From: Pedobacter jejuensis
Lineage (GTDB): Bacteria; Bacteroidota; Bacteroidia; Sphingobacteriales; Sphingobacteriaceae
Direction of reading: 5' to 3'
DNA length: 64,000 bases
Assembly (NCBI RefSeq): GCF_003725795.1
Contig: NZ_RBEE01000001.1
Coordinates: forward strand, 1-64,000
This document shows positions 24,251-33,900 of this stretch, one piece after another. The position numbers and the translations under genes are program-made. Each line of letters starts with the position of its first letter. Positions within the stretch are counted from its first letter, which is position 1. The notes under the pieces are model-generated. The model did not search any database. It was not told the origin of the DNA and worked only from the letters and a program-made list of their open reading frames with translations.

Positions 24251-26056
24251 ATGCAAAAGATTAGAAATATAGCTATTATAGCACACGTTGACCACGGTAA
24301 AACTACATTGGTTGATAAGATTTTACATTCTTGTTCTATTTTTCGTGATAACGAACAAACAGGAGATTTGATATTGGATAATAACGATTTAGAACGCGAA
24401 CGTGGTATCACAATCGTATCTAAAAACGTATCGGTACAGTATAAAGATGTAAAGATTAATATTATTGACACTCCTGGTCACGCGGATTTTGGCGGTGAGG
24501 TAGAGCGTGTTTTGAAAATGGCAGATGGTGTACTTTTACTTTGCGATGCTTTTGAAGGTGCAATGCCTCAAACACGTTTCGTAACGCAAAAAGCTTTGGC
24601 ACTTGGTTTAAAACCGATTGTGGTTGTAAACAAAGTAGATAAAGAAAACTGTCGCCCGGAAGAGGTTTACGAACAAATTTTCGAATTGTTCTTTAACCTT
24701 GAAGCAACTGAAGAGCAATTGGATTTCCCGGTTATTTACGGTTCATCGAAACAAGGATGGATGAGTACAGACTGGAAAGTGCCAACTACTGATATTTTCG
24801 CTTTATTGGATGCTGTTGTAGCAAACATTCCACCTGCACCAATTAATGATGGTACTTTACAAATGCAAATTACTTCGTTAGATTATTCATCTTTCGTAGG
24901 TCGTATTGCAATTGGTCGTGTTCATCGTGGTACAATTAAAGAAAACCAACCAGTAACGTTAATTAAACGCGATGGTAGAGTTGTAAAAACAAGAGTAAAA
25001 GAACTTTATACTTTCGAAGGTTTAGGAAAAATCCGTACTACAGAAGTAAGTTCAGGCGATATTTGTGCTGTTGTAGGTATTGATGGTTTCGATATTGGTG
25101 ATACCATTTCTGATTTTGATGCACCAGAGCAATTGCCTGTTATCAGCATCGATGAGCCAACGATGAATATGTTGTTTACCATTAACAACTCTCCATTTTT
25201 CGGTAAAGAAGGTAAATTAGTTACCTCTCAACGTATTAAAGAACGTTTAATTAAAGAAACTGAGAAAAATTTGGCGTTAAAAGTTGTTGAAACTGCATCT
25301 CCAGATTCATGGTTGGTTTACGGTCGTGGTATTCTCCATTTATCGGTATTAATCGAAACGATGCGTCGCGAAGGTTACGAAATTCAGGTTGGTCAGCCAC
25401 AGGTTATTGTTAAAGAAATCGACGGTAAAAAATGTGAGCCAATTGAGACTTTAATTGTTGATGTACCGGGTGAAGTTTCTGGTAAAGTAATCGAATTGGT
25501 AACTCAACGTAAAGGTGAGTTGTTAATTATGGAGCCAAAAGGCGATTTACAACACTTAGAATTCGAAATCCCATCTCGTGGTATTATTGGTTTACGTAAC
25601 AACGTTTTAACAGCTACTGCTGGCGAGGCGATTATGGCACACCGTTTCAAAGCTTACGAGCCTTGGAAAGGTACAATTCCTGGTCGTTCTAACGGTGTAT
25701 TGGTTTCAATGGAAAAAGGTCAAACTACTGCTTATTCAATTGATAAGTTACAAGATAGAGGTCGTTTCTTTGTTGATCCAGGAGTTGATGTTTACGAAGG
25801 TCAGATTATGGGTGAGCACATTCGTGATAATGATTTGGTCGTAAATATTGTTAAAGGGAAAGCGTTAACGAACATGCGTGCATCAGGTACTGATGATAAT
25901 GCTCGTATTGCACCTGCTATTAAATTCTCTTTAGAAGAAGCTATGGAATACATCCAGGCTGATGAATACATCGAGGTTACACCGGCAAGCATGCGTTTAC
26001 GTAAAATCTTCTTAACAGAACAAGAACGTAAAGTTAAAGGAAAGCAATTCGCTTAA
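24251..26056 (+). CDS. typA: Translational GTPase TypA/BipA
   Basis: A 601-residue ribosome-associated GTPase related to EF-G, involved in ribosome assembly and stress or cold adaptation. G1 is AHVDHGKTTLVDK (10-22), G2 ERERGITIVS, G3 DTPGHADFGGEV, G4 VVNKVDKE, then domain II, EF-G-like domains III and V (SRGIIGLRNNVLTATAGEA) and the BipA-specific C-terminal domain (GVLVSMEKGQTTAYSIDKLQ, ending near PASMRLRKIFLTE). Codon use is strongly biased, as expected for a highly expressed gene. It has its own promoter and a terminator downstream. Confidence 0.98.
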   Translation: MQKIRNIAIIAHVDHGKTTLVDKILHSCSIFRDNEQTGDLILDNNDLERERGITIVSKNVSVQYKDVKINIIDTPGHADFGGEVERVLKMADGVLLLCDAFEGAMPQTRFVTQKALALGLKPIVVVNKVDKENCRPEEVYEQIFELFFNLEATEEQLDFPVIYGSSKQGWMSTDWKVPTTDIFALLDAVVANIPPAPINDGTLQMQITSLDYSSFVGRIAIGRVHRGTIKENQPVTLIKRDGRVVKTRVKELYTFEGLGKIRTTEVSSGDICAVVGIDGFDIGDTISDFDAPEQLPVISIDEPTMNMLFTINNSPFFGKEGKLVTSQRIKERLIKETEKNLALKVVETASPDSWLVYGRGILHLSVLIETMRREGYEIQVGQPQVIVKEIDGKKCEPIETLIVDVPGEVSGKVIELVTQRKGELLIMEPKGDLQHLEFEIPSRGIIGLRNNVLTATAGEAIMAHRFKAYEPWKGTIPGRSNGVLVSMEKGQTTAYSIDKLQDRGRFFVDPGVDVYEGQIMGEHIRDNDLVVNIVKGKALTNMRASGTDDNARIAPAIKFSLEEAMEYIQADEYIEVTPASMRLRKIFLTEQERKVKGKQFA

Positions 26057-26093
26057 CAACTAAATCCCCTGAAGGGGACTTAATAATATTACT

Positions 26094-26119
26094 AAAGCCT
26101 CGATGTAAATCGGGGCTTT
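26094..26119 (+). terminator. typA terminator
   Basis: AAAGCCTCGAT (26094-26104) pairs with ATCGGGGCTTT (26109-26119), one G-U pair, loop GTAA, then a T-rich tail. A smaller hairpin, TCCCCT-GAA-GGGGA, precedes it near 26065-26079. Confidence 0.9.
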
Positions 26120-26224
26120 TTCGTTTTTTACCACCTAAGAACAACTAAGTAGGGTTTAATATTATTTCGCTTTTAGGTTTCTCAGCAAACTTTGTAGTAA
26201 AAGGAATAAAATACTATCTTGACA

Positions 26225-26261
26225 TAAAAATCCGAAAGTAAAAAAACGATTTTTCCGGTTA
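26225..26261 (+). repeat. Partial duplicate of the downstream gene's 5' end
   Basis: TAAAAATCC, AAAG, a run of A, then CGATTTTTCCGGTTA at 26225-26261 matches 26434-26469 inside the next gene with about two substitutions and one indel over 37 bases. It is not in a long open frame. Confidence 0.6.
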
Positions 26262-26418
26262 TGGTTGGACTGTAGAAATTTTTAATAATATCCAGAATTA
26301 AAAAGTTTTAACTGCAAAGAATACAGAGTAAATATAAGGTTGCATCCGGCTTTGCCTACTTTGCGCTTCCCTTAAAAATCTTTGCGGTTAAATTATTAAA
26401 ATGCTACATTGTTGACCA

Positions 26419-27462
26419 ATGGAAAATGAAGATGTAAAAATCCTAAAGAAAAAACCGATTTTTCCGGTTACACCTGCACTGCAAAAGTATTTGCGTTTAT
26501 ATCAGCGTGATGCAAAATTGCCAATCTCCTATAATGATTTAATGCAGTTTAACGAAGCTTTTCCATTGATGGATAAATTTGGTAAAGATTCACTTTGGGA
26601 GGGACCAATTTATGCCCAGGATTTAATTGATACGTTGCATAACGGCTTGAAGGAGATTTATGCCAATTTAAAGGCTTCTGGGAATCTTCGCATCGTCGAA
26701 CACAAATACATTGATAAAATTGAATATTGTACTTTCGGAAACACTCATCCTTTTCGAATTAGAATTGTAAACCGATTGAACGATGTTTATGATTATTTCT
26801 ATATTAAAAAGGCTGATGCATCTCGAATTTATGGTTTAGAATTGGAAGAAATTTTATCTCCAAATCAAGTTAATTATCTAGTAGATGGAGAAACTCTGGT
26901 TGAAGAGCACATTGCTGGCATTCCGGGTGATGTTTTTACAAAAGGACAGTTATATACACCAGAATTTAACCCAACACGTATTGCAAAAGAGTTTGTGAAA
27001 TTTAATGAGCGCTGTTTAATTATGCTTTTGGGCGATATGCGAGCTTATAATTTTGTTGTTCAGATAACGCCAGATTTTGATGATATCCAGTTTAGAATTA
27101 GAGCGATAGATTTCGATCAGCAATTTTATGAAGGGAACTTAAAGGTTTATCTGCCGCAATTTTTTAAAGAGAATTTGCCTTATGTGAAAATGAGTATGGA
27201 GCAGTTAACGGACAAAACGGTACTTCAATATCGACAGGAAGAACGCTCATCAATAGTGCATCGGGTTAGGAGTGAACGCCATCGCTTAACAGATTTACGA
27301 GATGTATCAAACAAAGAAGCTTTAACAACGCCAGAAAATATCGCTTTGCTTAAGCAATCTATGTCTGATTATTTTAACGATCAGAATTACTTGAGGTGTA
27401 AAACCATGACCGATATTATCGAACTTAATATTAAAAATATTATTAGGCAGGTTAAGCTTTAA
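26419..27462 (+). CDS. Unknown protein with kinase-like catalytic motifs
   Basis: A 347-residue cytoplasmic protein with no family recognised with certainty. The C-terminal half has LLGDMRAYNFVVQI (about 211-224) followed by FRIRAIDFDQQFYEG (about 231-245). The spacing of D(x4)N and DFD resembles the catalytic and metal-binding loops of protein-kinase-like and aminoglycoside-phosphotransferase folds. No clear glycine-rich loop is seen at the N-terminus. The upstream gene is typA with its own terminator, so this is probably a separate unit. It could be an atypical kinase or a HipA-like fold. Confidence 0.7.
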   Translation: MENEDVKILKKKPIFPVTPALQKYLRLYQRDAKLPISYNDLMQFNEAFPLMDKFGKDSLWEGPIYAQDLIDTLHNGLKEIYANLKASGNLRIVEHKYIDKIEYCTFGNTHPFRIRIVNRLNDVYDYFYIKKADASRIYGLELEEILSPNQVNYLVDGETLVEEHIAGIPGDVFTKGQLYTPEFNPTRIAKEFVKFNERCLIMLLGDMRAYNFVVQITPDFDDIQFRIRAIDFDQQFYEGNLKVYLPQFFKENLPYVKMSMEQLTDKTVLQYRQEERSSIVHRVRSERHRLTDLRDVSNKEALTTPENIALLKQSMSDYFNDQNYLRCKTMTDIIELNIKNIIRQVKL

Positions 27463-27466
27463 AAAA

Positions 27467-27494
27467 ACGGCCGGTTATTTATAAACCAGCCGCC
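27467..27494 (-). terminator. Terminator of the PfpI gene
   Basis: GGC(T)GGTTT and AACC(G)GCC form an imperfect stem that, on the minus strand, is followed by GTTTTTTT just beyond the stop of the downstream-reading DJ-1/PfpI gene. Confidence 0.65.
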
Positions 27495-27525
27495 TTTGAG
27501 TAATTTAGGAGAGCGCTCAAAACAT

Positions 27526-28086
27526 TTATGCATGCTGACCATCATGCACACCTTCGGCAAACTCTTCTACAATTTTATCATTAAATGCAGGTAAATCTTT
27601 TGGTGTACGACTGGTAACCAAACCCTGATCTACAACAACTTCTTCATCCGTCCAATTGGCACCAGCATTAATTAAATCCTGTGCAATGTTTTTTACAGAG
27701 GTTAATTTTCTTCCATCAACAACACCAGCACTTATTAAAGTTTGTGGTCCATGGCAAATTGCCGCTACCGGTTTACCAGCTTCAAAAAATGCTTTAACAA
27801 ATGTGATGGCATCTTCATTAACACGTAATTTATCAGGATTGATAACGCCACCAGGAAGTAATAAACCGTCATAGTCGCTAGCATTTGCTTCAGTAATGGT
27901 TTTATCTACATCAACTTCTATCGACCAATGGTCTTCATCCCAAGCTTTAATTTTTCCGCTTTTTGAAGAAATGATATGTACTGTTGCACCTTCTTCTTTT
28001 AATCTTTTTACTGGCTCAGTTAATTCTACTTCTTCAAATCCATCTTCTGAAAGTACAGCTATGTTGCGATTACTTAATTGTCCCAT
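27526..28086 (-). CDS. DJ-1/PfpI family protein (protease I-like)
   Basis: A 186-residue DJ-1/PfpI-superfamily protein. SEDGFEEVELTEPVKRL carries the conserved acidic residue, LLLPGGVINPDKLR is the PfpI loop and AAICHGPQTLISAG holds the reactive Cys (about residue 110) followed by His. Close relatives (YhbO/PfpI, deglycase or general stress protein 18) act in stress protection and repair of glycated or damaged molecules. No signal peptide. It is a single-gene unit with its own terminator. Confidence 0.9.
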   Translation of the reverse strand: MGQLSNRNIAVLSEDGFEEVELTEPVKRLKEEGATVHIISSKSGKIKAWDEDHWSIEVDVDKTITEANASDYDGLLLPGGVINPDKLRVNEDAITFVKAFFEAGKPVAAICHGPQTLISAGVVDGRKLTSVKNIAQDLINAGANWTDEEVVVDQGLVTSRTPKDLPAFNDKIVEEFAEGVHDGQHA

Positions 28087-28241
28087 AATTCTTAATTTTT
28101 AAATAGGTGATATATTTAAATACATTATTAAGATATTATTGTTTTTAGAAGTTTAGATTTGATGCTTACGATTTTGCTCTTAAGTGACTGTCAATTTTCT
28201 TATCAACAAACGCTTAAAGCATAGGATATCAGTATTTTATG

Positions 28242-28988
28242 TTAATCATTTGTTCTTCTATTCCGCAAAAAATAGAAAGCTAAATTGCCTGCAATTACAA
28301 TATGATTTAGAATATTTGGAACTAAGCCATAATATTTTGTAAAAATTTGAAAGCGTTCTTTCAGGCTTTCGCGATGTTTCTTTTTGCTCATTCCGCCAAT
28401 TAAATATTTGGCAACATACCTATGAACGTTAACAATATTTGATGATTTTTTAGCCGCTTTGATTATCCAATCGATATCCGAACTGTATTTATATTGCAAA
28501 TCGTAAGGAGTGGTAATGCTTTTCTTAATGTAAATCGCTTGGTGACTAACATTCATTCCATACCTAAAACTTTTCCAATCGAAAGATTCTGGTGCTTCAT
28601 GTCTTCTTCTGCCTAAACTCTCCCAATTATCGTTGTACATTTCTGTTTCGCCGTAATAGATATCAGCACCGGGAGATGAATCAAAAATCTCTTCGACAGT
28701 ATGTTCATCGTAAATTTCATCACCAGAATTCATAAACAAAATATAATCGCCTTTAGCCAAAGCCAACCCTTTATTCATGGCATCGTATATTCCTTTATCA
28801 GGCTCCGAAACTATTTTCGAAATCTGATTTTTATATTTTTGAATAACCTCTAAAGTTCCATCGTTAGATGCACCGTCGATAACCAAGTATTCGATATCCT
28901 TAAAGGTTTGATTGATTGCAGAATTTATCGTTCTTTCAATATCGCGAACGTTATTATATACGATTGTAATTATCGAGAGCTTTGGCAT
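28242..28988 (-). CDS. Family 2 glycosyltransferase
   Basis: A 248-residue GT-A glycosyltransferase. N-terminal LSIITIVYNNVRDIERTINS and YLVIDGASNDGTLEVI are the nucleotide-sugar binding region, FMNSGDEIYDEHT carries the DxD-type position, and ISEPDKGIYDAMNKGL-like spacing (VSEPDKGIYDAMNKG) matches WbyL/WcaA-like O-antigen or colanic-acid transferases. No membrane helices are obvious. It is adjacent (1-base gap) to the DUF1016 gene and lies in a run of glycan genes on the same strand. Confidence 0.9.
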   Translation of the reverse strand: MPKLSIITIVYNNVRDIERTINSAINQTFKDIEYLVIDGASNDGTLEVIQKYKNQISKIVSEPDKGIYDAMNKGLALAKGDYILFMNSGDEIYDEHTVEEIFDSSPGADIYYGETEMYNDNWESLGRRRHEAPESFDWKSFRYGMNVSHQAIYIKKSITTPYDLQYKYSSDIDWIIKAAKKSSNIVNVHRYVAKYLIGGMSKKKHRESLKERFQIFTKYYGLVPNILNHIVIAGNLAFYFLRNRRTND

Positions 28989-28989
28989 A

Positions 28990-29622
28990 TTAATCCATTA
29001 GTTTTTTAAGCGTTTCAACATCAGGTAATACGCCTTTGTATGCTGCGGGCAATACAGCACTTGTTTTGTATGTAGAAACACCCATCGCCTTATTAAAATC
29101 TCTGAAAGAAAATTCGACTATCTTATTTTTCTTTTCCTTACAAAGGATAATTTCTGATGCTGTTTTTTGAATATAAAATATCTTTTCCTCTATTTTCTGA
29201 GTTCCCTGTATAATTTCTAAATGATGCGAAAAGCTTAATCTAAAAAATGATTTCTCCAATTTGGCCGACACTGTTGGTCTAAATGTAATCTCTTCTAAAT
29301 CAATTGTTTGTAATTGGCCCGACTGTGTTGGTCTAATTTGAGTTTGTTCCTTCCAAGCTTCAAAAAAGAGACGCATTCGCTTGATGTTAGTTGCTGAAAA
29401 ACCTCTTAAACCGGGTAATTCAACTTGCAAATCGGCAGAGAGAATTTCGATAACTTTTGCTCCCCATTTTTCTTCCTCGATTTTATGGGAGATAAATTTG
29501 CCTATTGCAAAGTAAAGCGTTAAAAGTTCTTTGTTAACAAGAGATGCAGCCCTATAGCGACTTTGTAAAATTGCCGATTTTAGTGCTTTGATATTTTCGA
29601 TATAGTTTTTGGATAATTCCAT
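28990..29622 (-). CDS. DUF1016/PDDEXK protein with internal deletion
   Basis: About 210 residues, while full-length YhcG-type DUF1016 proteins run about 340-360. The N-terminal winged-helix part is present (LQSRYRAASLVNKELLTLYF through FFRLSFSHHLEII and FYIQKTASE). It then jumps directly to the extreme C-terminus of the PDDEXK nuclease domain (IILCKEKKNKIVEFSFRDFN and GVSTYKTSAVLPAAYKG). About 130-150 residues, including the catalytic core, are missing in frame, so nuclease activity is not expected. A short RPT-SxxL duplication lies in the linker. Its ATG at 29622 sits one base after the GT4 stop. It interrupts the glycan run. Confidence 0.75.
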   Translation of the reverse strand: MELSKNYIENIKALKSAILQSRYRAASLVNKELLTLYFAIGKFISHKIEEEKWGAKVIEILSADLQVELPGLRGFSATNIKRMRLFFEAWKEQTQIRPTQSGQLQTIDLEEITFRPTVSAKLEKSFFRLSFSHHLEIIQGTQKIEEKIFYIQKTASEIILCKEKKNKIVEFSFRDFNKAMGVSTYKTSAVLPAAYKGVLPDVETLKKLMD

Positions 29623-29623
29623 G

Positions 29624-30895
29624 TTACTTCGGTTGCAAATCAATCAATGTTTCATACAAATGAATATGCTCTGCGGCAATAACTTCTTCCGAAAAATCAG
29701 TTAAAATGCCTAACCGTGCTGCTTTTTGTACTTCCTCTTTATTCGGGTAGTGATAAAGCCATTCTATTCCATTAGCCAAATCTGCAGCATTTTGGTATTC
29801 TGCTAAGTAACCATTTTTTTGGTGCTTAACCATGTCTGGAATGCCGCCAGTAGTAAAAGCAATAACTGGCGTAGCACAAGCAAGACTTTCCATAACGGTA
29901 TTTGGCAAGTTATCTTCGAGCGACGGCGTGATGAAAGCATCGGCAGCTGAATAACATTTTGCCAGGTGTTCATCTTTATTTATAGTACCCAAAAAGGTAG
30001 TTTTGAAGGGAAATTCGGGCATTTCTGCGTTTTCTTTGTTCCCGAAAATTACCAGTTCTATTTTCTCTTTGTCAATTCCTTTTCGTCTTGATAAAATCTC
30101 CAGCGCTTCAATTAAATAAGGTGTTCCTTTATGTTTGTCATTTTTAGACGGCATAAAACCACTCATCAAAACAAATTTTTCTGGATTTATTTTTAGGATT
30201 TTCTTCGCTTCTGATTTAACGTAAGGCTTAAAAATGTTGGTTTCAATGGTATTCGGGATTACAGACGTTTTTCGAGTACCCAATAAACTACTAAATTTAA
30301 CCGATGCTGCCATCCAGTTACTTGGCGCAACAATATGGAAATTTAATGCCGTGTAAGCTTTCTGTTTCCTTAACCAGGTTTTATGCGAAATGTCATCTTT
30401 ACCACTTAATTTCAAAATCGGGCAATTGCCGCATTGCTGATGAAAGTTTTCGCAGCCATAACGCACATGGCAGCCACCTGTAAAGGCATTACTGTCGTGA
30501 AAAGTCCAAACGATTGGCTTTTCCAGTTCATCAAGCTCTGCTAAAAATTTCGGAGTAAGGAAACCATGATTTACCCAATGCAAATGAATTACATCGGCAC
30601 TTTTTACATCGGGATGGTTTTTTATCGAACGGCCAAACCATTGCAAACTGAAAGGTGTTTTTACCGATTTGCTTAACCATTTTGAATAATATCGCTCGGA
30701 TAAAATATTGTAAACGGCTAGTGCTTTTTGAAGTGGCGATTTGCTGAAAGTATCAACCTTTAGGTTGTCACCGAACTTGTAATACACCAAAACTTTCGAA
30801 TCAATTCCGCTTGCTTTTAGGGCATCGCTTAGGCGTAAGCAGGCACGTCCTGCACCTCCATTTCCATCGTACGTATTTAGGTGTATTATCTTCAA
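29624..30895 (-). CDS. Family 4 glycosyltransferase
   Basis: A 423-residue GT-B glycosyltransferase. The N-terminus KIIHLNTYDGNGGAGRACLRL matches GT4 enzymes of colanic-acid/O-antigen clusters, and a Cys-rich insert (GGCHVRYGCENFHQQCGNCP) may bind metal. The C-terminal domain has FMPSKNDKHKGTPYLIEAL and the E-x7-E motif region SLEDNLPNTVMESLACATPV. The conserved N-terminus begins at a TTG codon at 30895 with no in-frame ATG nearby, so TTG is likely the genuine start. It diverges from the Tricorn-like gene, and a TATTTTTG box at 30903-30910 precedes it. Confidence 0.88.
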   Translation of the reverse strand: MKIIHLNTYDGNGGAGRACLRLSDALKASGIDSKVLVYYKFGDNLKVDTFSKSPLQKALAVYNILSERYYSKWLSKSVKTPFSLQWFGRSIKNHPDVKSADVIHLHWVNHGFLTPKFLAELDELEKPIVWTFHDSNAFTGGCHVRYGCENFHQQCGNCPILKLSGKDDISHKTWLRKQKAYTALNFHIVAPSNWMAASVKFSSLLGTRKTSVIPNTIETNIFKPYVKSEAKKILKINPEKFVLMSGFMPSKNDKHKGTPYLIEALEILSRRKGIDKEKIELVIFGNKENAEMPEFPFKTTFLGTINKDEHLAKCYSAADAFITPSLEDNLPNTVMESLACATPVIAFTTGGIPDMVKHQKNGYLAEYQNAADLANGIEWLYHYPNKEEVQKAARLGILTDFSEEVIAAEHIHLYETLIDLQPK

Positions 30896-30979
30896 ATCAA
30901 TTCAAAAATACATTTTATTGTTTACGAATGTAAAATCTGTTGTGTATTTTCAACTTACCAAAGCCAAACAAACAAAATC

Positions 30980-33900
30980 ATGATCAAAACCCTACTTAAA
31001 TCGCTTGCGGCAATAGCATTTCTGTTGCCTTTCCATTCCTTTGCTCAAGGTCAAACCTATTTTGCTGCATATCCTGCTTTAACGCCTGATGCACAAACAA
31101 TAGTATTTAGTTACGATGGAGATATCTGGAAAGTCGCTGTTAAAGGTGGTTCAGCTTCAAGAATTACAGCCATGCAAGGTGAAGAAATTAATCCAAAAAT
31201 ATCTCCTGATGGCAAATGGATGGCTTTTTCTTCTAATCAGTACGGAAATTATGATGTTTACCTAATGTCTTTGGCAGGTGGTGATATTAAGCAATTAACA
31301 TTTAACGATGCATCGGACGAAGTTGATAACTGGAGTTGGGATTCGAAAACCATCTATTTTACATCCGGAAGATTTAATTCATTTTCTAGTTATAAAGTTG
31401 CTGTGAGCGGCGGAACAGCGGTTCGATTGTTCGAAAACTATTTTAATACCACACACCATATTGCAGAAGCTCCGGACGGGGAATTATTCTTCAGCGATAC
31501 CTGGGAAAGCTACCGTTTTGCAAATAGAAAGCACTACAAAGGTGCTTATAATCCGGATATTCAATCTTACAATCCAAAAACCAAAGCTTATAAACAATAT
31601 ACGAATTACATCGGTAAAGATTTCTGGACGAGTGTAGATTCAAAAGGAAATGTGTTTTTTGTTTCGGATGAGGGAAATGAAGAATACAATCTTTATACTT
31701 TTTTAGGCGGGAAAAAAACAGCTCTTACTAATTTCGATACTTCTATAAAACGTCCTTTTGTTTCGGCAAATGGAACAACCATTGTTTTCGAAAAGGATTA
31801 TCAACTGTTTACTTACGATGTGGCAACGAAAAAAACGGAGAAAGTAAACATCAGCACTTCCCGCAATCAGGTTTTAACGAAGGCACAGGAATATGATGTA
31901 AAAGGAAATATTTCAGCTTTTGATGTGGCCTCTGACGGTAAAAAAATGGCTTTTGTTTCTCGTGGAGAACTTTTTGTAAGTGATGCTGATGGAAAATTTA
32001 TCCGTAAAATTACCAATGGCGGCGAACGGGCAATGCAATGTAAATGGCTTGCCGATAACAAAACCATTTTGTTTTGCCAAACCTGGAATGGTTTCCAAAA
32101 CTGGTTTACGATAACAGGCGATGGAAAAGGAACGCCTAAACAGATTACTAAAGACAAAGCCAACAATAGAGATATTACGCTAAATAAAACCAAAACGATG
32201 GGTGTTTATTTAAGCGGAAGAAACGAATTAAAGCTGTTGGATTTGAAAACTTTCGAAAGCAAAACACTGGTGACAGATGAGTTTTGGGCAATTCAGAGTT
32301 CTACACCAAGCTTTTCACCAAACGATGAATATGTACTTTTTACAGCCTACAGAAATTTCGAGCAGGATATTTTGGTTCATAACATAAAGGGCAATAAAAC
32401 AATTAATTTGACCAATACAGGTGTTACTGAAACCGACGCTGCCTGGTCGCCTGATGGAAAATATATTTATTTTACGAGTGCGAGAACTGAGCCGGCTTAC
32501 CCTTCAGGGAGTGAAAATGTTCATATCTATCGAATGGCGCTAAATAATTACGATGCGCCTTATCGTTCAGATAAATTCGATGATTTGTTTAAAGAAACTG
32601 CTCCTGAGCCGAAAGATGTAAAGCCCGCTGTTACCGATAAGAAAACAACAAAAACTACCGATACAGCTAAAAAGAAAACAGACGCTAAACCAACGCCAAA
32701 ACCTGCAAGCATTATTACGATTAACACGCAGAATATTTTGGATAGAGTAGAACTGGTTAGCCCTGCTTTTGGTAGTCAGTTCGGTACCGATGTTTTTGCT
32801 AAGGGTGATAAAACCTATGTATTTTATTCTTCAAATCACGAGGGTGGAAAATTTGGAATTTATCGTACCGTTATCGAGCCATTCGAAGCGAATAGAACTG
32901 AAAAAGTTGGCGAAGGAGAAGGTTATAGCATTGTTCAGTCAGGCGATAAATTCTTCACACTTGCAGGTGGTGCAATTAGCAAATATAATATTGATGGAAA
33001 TAAACTGGATAAAATTGAACACGCTTATAAGTTTGCAAGAAACTTAAATGCAGAGTTTAATCAGATGTTTTACGAAACCTGGGTAGGCTTGGATGAAAAT
33101 TTTTATGATGAAAATTTTCACGGCGTAGATTGGGAAAAAATGAAAAACCGTTACGCCGCTTATCTGCCTTATGTAAATAACAGAAGCGACGTAAGGATTT
33201 TGTTGAATGATATGCTGGGCGAATTAAATTCATCGCATATGGGCTTTAATAGTTCTGGTGCCGAAGAGCGCAAAAACCTAACCTATATTACCAATCAAAC
33301 AGGAATTATGTTTGAAAATGAAAATCCTTATAAAGTTGAAAGGTTGGTTGCGAAAAGTAATGCATCGTACAGTGGAGTGAACGTTAAGCCTGGAGATGTA
33401 TTAATTGCAGTTAATGGAACGCAAGTAGATGATAAAATGGATATAGATTTCTATTTCAGTAAGCCATCCTTAGATAAGGAAATGACTTTAACCTTTTCTC
33501 GTGCAGGGAAAGAAACCTTTGTAAACATCCACCCTCAAAATTCTGGCACATTAAAAAACAATCTTTATGATGAGTGGATTGCTAGAAATAAAACCAATGT
33601 AGATAAATGGGGAAACAACCGCATTGCCTATTCTTACATGAAAAATATGGGCTCGGGCGAATTGGAACGTTTCTTATTGGATATGGTTGAACAGGAAGAA
33701 AATAAAGATGCTATTATTTTAGATTTGCGCTACAATACAGGTGGAAATGTCCATGATGCCGTTTTGAAATTCCTTTCGCAAAAACCATATTTGAAGTGGA
33801 AATATCGCGGAGGTAAAATGGCACCGCAAAGTAATTTCGGGCCGGCGGTTAAGCCTATTGTTTTGTTGGTTAATGAGCAGTCTTTAAGTGATGCAGAAAT

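Larger units (their letters stand above)
26057..26418. other. Intergenic region between typA and the kinase-like gene
   Basis: It contains the typA terminator, a partial copy of the next gene's 5' coding sequence at about 26225-26261, and a segment (about 26310-26395) resembling the CTTTGCG/TTTGCGGTTAAA dispersed motifs common in Bacteroidota intergenic DNA. Confidence 0.55.
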
